Source: Synechococcus sp. BSA11S | GTDB lineage: Bacteria; Cyanobacteriota; Cyanobacteriia; PCC-6307; Cyanobiaceae | Length of the DNA stretch: 64,000 nucleotides | Direction of reading: 5' to 3' | Assembly: GCF_014224355.1 (NCBI RefSeq) | Contig: NZ_VNWP01000004.1 | Location: 1-64,000 of the forward strand | Shown: positions 59,894-64,000 of the stretch, one piece after another | How positions within the stretch are numbered: position 1 is the stretch's first letter | How the letters are laid out: each line of letters opens with the position of its first letter | The notes under the pieces: generated by a model | What the model was told of the DNA's origin: nothing | The model's database searches: none | Seen by the model: only the letters and a program-made list of their open reading frames with translations | Translations under genes and position numbers: made by a program

Positions 59894-60766
59894 ATGGCCG
59901 CCAGCAGGGCGGGACGACGGCCGTCGATCTGGCTGCTGAGCGGCACCGGTGAGGGCCCCCTGCTGGCCAGCAGGCTGCTGGCCTCCGGTTGGAGCGTGCA
60001 AATTTCGCTGGTGAACGAGGATGCCCTGCGGGCCTATGCACCCCACCCCCATCTGCTGGGGCGTGTGGGAGCTCTGGCCGGCCCCGAGGCGATCGAGTCG
60101 GAACTCCTGGGGGGCACCCTGGCCCCCTTCCGCTGGGTGATCGATGCCAGTCACCCCTTCGCCACGGCCATCAGCACCGATCTGGCGGCGGTCTGTGCCC
60201 GCATCGGGCAGCCCCTGCTGCGACTCTGGCGTCCGGCGGTGCCGCAGCCGCCTGGATCGAGGCTGACGCTGCTTGACCAGCTGCAGGACCTGGCCGACCT
60301 GGATCTGGGGGCTGAACGCCTGCTGCTGGCGATCGGGGCCCGCCATCTGGCCAAGGCCGTGGCCCTGGCCGGCGCTCGGGCCAGTTTCGCCCGCATCCTG
60401 CCTACCCCCTCCAGCCTGCGACTGGCCCTGGGCGCTGGCCTGCCGGCAGAGGCCCTGGCCTGTCATCGGCCGGGCTCGGGGCCTCCACGGGCAGAGGGCT
60501 GCTCGATCGAGCGTGCCCTGCTGGAGCAGTGGCGCATCACGGCGGTGCTCTGCCGCCAGTCGGGGGGAGCGACCGAGCGGCTCTGGCAGGAGCTCTGCGC
60601 TGAGCTTGGTCTCTCCCTGCTGTTGCTGAAGCGCCCTGAGGAGCCACTCTCCGGGGCGCGGCTGTGGTCGCTGGAGGAGTTGCTGGATCAGGTCGGCGGG
60701 TTCAGCCCAGGTGCTTGGTCACCAGACCCGGCAGCGAGACCCGCGGGCGGGGCCCCAGCTGGGTGA
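59894..60766 (+). CDS. cobK: Precorrin-6A reductase
   Basis: A 290-residue protein from the ATG at 59894. It reduces precorrin-6A (or cobalt-precorrin-6A) with NADPH in corrinoid synthesis. Family features: SIWLLSGTGEGPLLASRLLA (nucleotide-binding start), RVGALAGPEAIESELLG, FRWVIDASHPFATAISTDLA (D-A-x-H-P-F), and ITAVLCRQSGGATERLWQEL. The last about 20 residues are low-complexity and overlap the convergent kinase by 65 bases. This is the only cobalamin-pathway gene in the window besides shared hemC. Confidence 0.85.
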   Translation: MAASRAGRRPSIWLLSGTGEGPLLASRLLASGWSVQISLVNEDALRAYAPHPHLLGRVGALAGPEAIESELLGGTLAPFRWVIDASHPFATAISTDLAAVCARIGQPLLRLWRPAVPQPPGSRLTLLDQLQDLADLDLGAERLLLAIGARHLAKAVALAGARASFARILPTPSSLRLALGAGLPAEALACHRPGSGPPRAEGCSIERALLEQWRITAVLCRQSGGATERLWQELCAELGLSLLLLKRPEEPLSGARLWSLEELLDQVGGFSPGAWSPDPAARPAGGAPAG

Positions 60767-61703
60767 TCACCTGACCGGCGCAGAGAGATCCCAGCTGGCC
60801 GCAGCGCTCCAGTGGTTCTCCGCGGCAGAGTCCCCAGAGAAAGCCGGCGGCATAGAGATCACCAGCTCCGGTGGTGTCAACCAGGGGGCCAAGCACGTAA
60901 GGAGGAATTTGATGCACACGCCCTTCCCCGATCACCACCGACCCGAGGGCTCCACGGGTGAGCACGGCGATCGAGCAGCGGCCCTTCACCTGCTCGATCG
61001 CGGCCTCGAAATCATTGCAGCGGTAAAGCGCAGTGATCTCGGCTTCATTGGCGAAGAGCACATCCACATGGCCATCCACCAGCTCCAGGAAGCTGTCCCG
61101 GTGGCGGTCGACGCAGAAAGCGTCCGAGAGGGAGAGGGCGACCTGGCCACCGGCGGAGCGCATCACCTCGGCGGCGGCGAGGAAGGCCCGTTTGGCTGCC
61201 TCGCCATCCCAGAGGTAGCCCTCCAGGTAGAGCAGGCCGGCCTGGCGCACCAGATCCAGGTCCAGATCGTCGGGGTCGAGGTCCACCGAAGTGCCCAGAT
61301 AGGTGCACATCGTGCGCTGGGCATCCGGGGTGACCAGGATCAGGCAACGGGCCGTGGCGGGCCCGTCAAGGGCGGCCGGGGTCTCGAAGCGAGCCCCCAC
61401 GGAACGGATGTCGTGGCTGAAGATCGCCCCAAGCTGGTCGTCGCGCACCCGGCCGATGAATCCGGCCCGGCCGCCGAGCTGGGCCAGGCCGGCCAGAGTG
61501 TTGGCGGCGGAGCCGCCGGAGGTTTCCAGCCCAGGGCCGGCAGCGGCGTAGAGCTTCCGGGCCTGCTCCGCATTCACCAGGGACATGCCTCCCTTGCTCA
61601 GGCCATGGGCCTCGAGGAAGGCGTCGTCGGAGGTGACCAGCACATCGACGATGGCGTTACCGATGCCGACGACATCAAGCGTGCGTGTGTCGCTGCCCAT
61701 CAT
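60702..61703 (-). CDS. PfkB-family sugar/adenosine kinase
   Basis: A 333-residue kinase; its ATG overlaps the purA stop by one base (TGATG). Ribokinase-fold motifs: DVVGIGNAIVDVLVTSDDAF, TSGGSAANTLAGLAQLGGRA (G-G-x-x-x-N) and the C-terminal PLVDTTGAGDLYAAGFLWGL (D-T-x-G-A-G-D, catalytic Asp). It resembles adenosine-kinase-like PfkB proteins. Coupling to purA suggests a purine nucleoside substrate, but sugar kinases of this group are also possible. Confidence 0.82.
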   Translation of the reverse strand: MMGSDTRTLDVVGIGNAIVDVLVTSDDAFLEAHGLSKGGMSLVNAEQARKLYAAAGPGLETSGGSAANTLAGLAQLGGRAGFIGRVRDDQLGAIFSHDIRSVGARFETPAALDGPATARCLILVTPDAQRTMCTYLGTSVDLDPDDLDLDLVRQAGLLYLEGYLWDGEAAKRAFLAAAEVMRSAGGQVALSLSDAFCVDRHRDSFLELVDGHVDVLFANEAEITALYRCNDFEAAIEQVKGRCSIAVLTRGALGSVVIGEGRVHQIPPYVLGPLVDTTGAGDLYAAGFLWGLCRGEPLERCGQLGSLCAGQVITQLGPRPRVSLPGLVTKHLG

Positions 61704-63022
61704 CAAACGTTCAGCAGGGCCCGCTTCGGGCCGTGGATGGGGTCTTCCACCACGATCGTCTGGTCCCGCTGGGCCCCGAGGGACACGATCGCGATCGGCA
61801 CCTCCATCAGTTCCGCCAGAAAGCGCAGGTAGGCCATGGCGGTGGCAGGCAGATCCTCGAGGGAGCGACAGTCCGCCGTGGAGCATTGCCAGCCCGGCAG
61901 AGACTGAAAGATCGGGCGGCAACGGGCGAAGGTCTCGGCGCTGCTGGGGAAGTGGTCGATCCGCTCGCCGTCGAGCTCATAGGCCACGCAGACCTGGATT
62001 TCATCGAGCTCGTCGAGCACGTCCAGCTTGGTGATCGCCAGACAATCAAGCCCGTTCACCTCCACGGCGTAGCGCCCGATGACGCCATCGAACCAACCGC
62101 AGCGCCGGCGGCGGCCGGTGGTGGTGCCGAACTCGCCGCCCCGGTCGCAGAGGTGGTCGTTGAGGCTGCCCTGAAGCTCCGTGGGGAAGGGCCCTTCGCC
62201 CACACGGGTGGTGTAGGCCTTGGCCACTCCGATGACCCGGTCGATCAGCGTGGGACCCACCCCGGCCCCGATGCAGGCTCCCCCGGAGACGGGATTCGAG
62301 GAGGTGACGTAGGGGTAGGTGCCGTGGTCGAGATCGAGCAGGGTGCCCTGGGCACCCTCGAAGAGAATGTTCTTGCGGGAGCGGGCCGCCTGGTGGATCG
62401 TGCGGGTGCAATCGACCACATGGGGGGCCAGGCGTTCCCCGTAGGCGAGATATTCCTTGAGCACCTCCTCGGGATCCAGTGGCTCGAGGCCGTAGATCCT
62501 CTCGAGGATCAGATTCTTTTCGGCCAGGGGACCCATCAGCCGCTCGCGCAGTCGACCGGCATCAAGCAGATCGATCACGCGGATGCCGTTGCGATCCGAC
62601 TTGTCGGCATAGGTGGGGCCGATTCCCCGGCCGGTGGTGCCGATGCGGCGCTCACCCCGGCGTTGCTCCATCGCCTGGTCGAGCAGGCGGTGGTAGGGCA
62701 TCGTGACGTGAGCTGTGGAAGCCAGTTTCAGCCCGGAAATGTCGATGCCGAAGTCGTCGAGCATGTCGAGCTCATCGAGCATGATGCGCGGATCGACCAC
62801 CGTGCCTGAGCCGATCAGGCAGATGGTGTCGGGGTAGAGAATTCCAGAGGGAATCAGGTGCAGCTTCAGCACCTTGTCGTCGACCACGATCGTGTGGCCT
62901 GCATTCACACCGCCTTGATAACGAACCACCACATCGGCGGATCGGCTCAGCAGATCAGTGATCTTGCCTTTTCCCTCGTCGCCCCACTGTGCACCGATGA
63001 CGACAACATTGGCCAAGGACAC
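61703..63022 (-). CDS. purA: Adenylosuccinate synthetase
   Basis: A 439-residue enzyme that makes adenylosuccinate from IMP, aspartate and GTP, the first AMP-specific step. Start GTG at 63022, or TTG two codons on (ANVVVIGAQ). Motifs: [74 protein letters not shown] and [20 protein letters not shown]. Normal length. Followed directly by the PfkB-type kinase. Confidence 0.95.
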   Translation of the reverse strand: MSLANVVVIGAQWGDEGKGKITDLLSRSADVVVRYQGGVNAGHTIVVDDKVLKLHLIPSGILYPDTICLIGSGTVVDPRIMLDELDMLDDFGIDISGLKLASTAHVTMPYHRLLDQAMEQRRGERRIGTTGRGIGPTYADKSDRNGIRVIDLLDAGRLRERLMGPLAEKNLILERIYGLEPLDPEEVLKEYLAYGERLAPHVVDCTRTIHQAARSRKNILFEGAQGTLLDLDHGTYPYVTSSNPVSGGACIGAGVGPTLIDRVIGVAKAYTTRVGEGPFPTELQGSLNDHLCDRGGEFGTTTGRRRRCGWFDGVIGRYAVEVNGLDCLAITKLDVLDELDEIQVCVAYELDGERIDHFPSSAETFARCRPIFQSLPGWQCSTADCRSLEDLPATAMAYLRFLAELMEVPIAIVSLGAQRDQTIVVEDPIHGPKRALLNV

Positions 63023-63153
63023 AGCGGCCCGCAGCCGCTTCTAAGCACAAGGGACAAGAGTCTCAGATGACGAGCCCCTTCGTCAAAGGGCCGGGGTCTG
63101 CGATCAAACTGGATCCCCGCACTCCAGAGGGTCCGGCATGCCCTGATCGGTGA

Positions 63154-63642
63154 TCAGGTCCCACGCACCACCGTTGTTTCGGCTTTCTTCAGTTCCTTCT
63201 CGAGGCGGGTCTTGAGCGCCTCAGGCAAGGGACGGTTGGCGTAGTTGGTGTAGTGCCCAGCCAGGGAGTTCATGGCGGTCTGCATGGTGGTGAACGACGG
63301 CAGTCCGTTCACCCGGGCCTTGGGCCTGTACAGAGCCACGTAATCGTTGATCAAGACGCGGGCCTCGGCTTCGGCTTCCGCACGGCCCGGATCATCCTGG
63401 CTGAGCGCAATGGCTCCCAGCAGCGATTCAGCGACGGTCATGGTGTCGTCGACGTAGGAGCCACTCAGACTGTTGCTGGCGCTGCCGCAGGCGGTGAGTG
63501 AGAGGCTGAGGCATAGCCCGATCGCCACCAGAGGCGTGAGAGTCCGGCTCCACCAGCTGCCGGAGAGCAGATCCCCCAGGGATGATCTCAGGGCAGTGCG
63601 AATGGCTTGGGAGAAGGACCTCCAGACAACAGTCATCAGCAT
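63154..63642 (-). CDS. psb27: Photosystem II assembly lipoprotein Psb27
   Basis: About 162 residues from the ATG at 63642, or 63636. The signal has a lipobox LSLTACGS, so it is a thylakoid-lumen lipoprotein. The four-helix body follows: YVDDTMTVAESLLGAIALSQ, AEAEARVLINDYVALYRPKA, LPSFTTMQTAMNSLAGHYTN and LPEALKTRLEKELKKAETTV. Psb27 binds CP43 in assembling and repairing PSII before the oxygen-evolving complex forms. The N-terminal presequence is longer than average. Downstream of proS on the same strand. Confidence 0.88.
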   Translation of the reverse strand: MLMTVVWRSFSQAIRTALRSSLGDLLSGSWWSRTLTPLVAIGLCLSLSLTACGSASNSLSGSYVDDTMTVAESLLGAIALSQDDPGRAEAEAEARVLINDYVALYRPKARVNGLPSFTTMQTAMNSLAGHYTNYANRPLPEALKTRLEKELKKAETTVVRGT

Positions 63643-63664
63643 CTCCACACGTGGTTGGGGGATC

Positions 63665-64000
63665 CTAGGAGTTCCCCGTCGCTGCCAAACCCAGTCGATC
63701 GGCCTCGATGTGCTGCTGCACCACGGCCACCACCTCAGTGACGGGACACTCCCGCTTGCTGCCACTCGAGCGCTCCACCAGCTCCACCAGCCCGGAACTG
63801 GCGCCGCGACCCACCACGACCCTCCAGGGGATCCCGATCAGATCGGCATCCTTGAACTTCACACCGGCCCGTTCGTTGCGATCATCCAGCAGCACCTCGA
63901 GGCCCACCTGCTCAAGCGCGTCGTGGAGCTGTTCTCCCAGAGCCACCTGGACGGAGTCCTGGGCACTGGCCACCACCACGATCACCTCGAAGGGGGCGAT
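63665..64000 (-). CDS. proS: Prolyl-tRNA synthetase, C-terminal part (runs off the right edge)
   Basis: The last about 111 residues of the enzyme; the frame stays open to the window edge. This is the anticodon-binding domain: PFEVIVVVASAQDSVQVALG, LEVLLDDRNERAGVKFKDAD, LIGIPWRVVVGRGASSGLVE, then the end of bacterial ProS (VVAVVQQHIEADRLG). The catalytic domain lies beyond the window. ProS charges tRNA(Pro). Its stop is 23 bases before the psb27 start, so the two may be co-transcribed. Confidence 0.9.
   Translation of the reverse strand: MAPFEVIVVVASAQDSVQVALGEQLHDALEQVGLEVLLDDRNERAGVKFKDADLIGIPWRVVVGRGASSGLVELVERSSGSKRECPVTEVVAVVQQHIEADRLGLAATGNS

Noticed and set aside
1-64000. tRNA or rRNA genes, CRISPR array, prophage
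   Set aside because: No GTTCGAATC-type T-loop in a cloverleaf context, no rRNA stretch, no regularly spaced repeats and no phage structural genes were seen.

Overview
The window is a cyanobacterial chromosome segment, most likely from a GC-rich picocyanobacterium of the Synechococcus/Cyanobium group. Evidence: photosystem II factors Psb27 and a Psb32-like TPM protein, a high-light-inducible (Hli) protein, the cyanobacterial families DUF1824, DUF2854, DUF3153 and DUF2721, a cyanobacterial-type SSB, a class I aldolase, a glucosylglycerol-hydrolase-like enzyme (osmolyte turnover, pointing to salty or brackish water), and short intergenic spaces in the core parts. No rRNA, tRNA or CRISPR array was recognised.

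Layout. 1-0.8 kb is a graveyard of mobile DNA: the 5' end of an IS5-type transposase inserted into a DUF4160 gene, and a decayed integron-integrase-like tyrosine recombinase. 0.9-6 kb holds the glucosylglycerol hydrolase, a secreted Cdh-like fragment, an HPF/RaiA-like factor and a TPR protein. 6.3-18.8 kb is compact and mostly housekeeping: MBL exonuclease, aldolase, nadA, phosphoesterases, glycosyltransferase-like protein, secreted muramidase, Psb32-like protein, MidA-type methyltransferase, 2OG oxygenase, Hli. 18.8-24.4 kb is a flexible, partly AT-rich region with an AI-2E exporter and a CDF cation transporter, each broken by one tiny frameshifting lesion, two gene-end fragments (V-ATPase A subunit, a methyltransferase), a small MscS channel and an MBL hydrolase. 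24.4-29.1 kb is a light/UV-damage cluster: a photolyase, a thioredoxin-fold partner overlapping a second photolyase of the FeS-BCP type that seems to lack its cluster ligands, and a Coq4-like protein. 29.4-36.8 kb is accessory: a repeat-plus-SHOCT protein, a tightly coupled lipase / CrtQ-like glycosyltransferase / CrtO-like acyltransferase operon, and a GH3 beta-glucosidase. 36.9-38.3 kb is a multiply broken IS3-like element that was itself hit by a 25-bp double palindrome flanked by a 5-bp target duplication. 38.5-46.2 kb mixes small unknown proteins with DoxX, YjbQ, LuxR-type, OsmC, M32 peptidase, pyrophosphatase and L,D-transpeptidase genes. 46.2-64 kb is core backbone: ClC, hemC, DUF1824, PAP2, GT39, rpoD, priA, DUF3153, argB, DUF2854, ssb, cobK, pfkB-type kinase, purA, psb27 and the 3' part of proS.

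How genes work together: hemC and cobK feed tetrapyrrole/corrinoid synthesis; argB, DUF3153 and DUF2854 form an overlapping transcription unit; purA and the kinase overlap by one base; Psb27, Psb32-like and Hli proteins serve PSII assembly, repair and photoprotection; the two photolyases with their neighbours look like a light-damage module. The observations most worth a second look are the 25-bp palindromic insertion with target duplication (37.2 kb), the 7-bp tandem duplication that switches the CDF gene out of frame (20.9 kb), the lipase-glycosyltransferase-acyltransferase operon (32-34.6 kb), and the photolyase without cluster ligands (26.8-28.3 kb).
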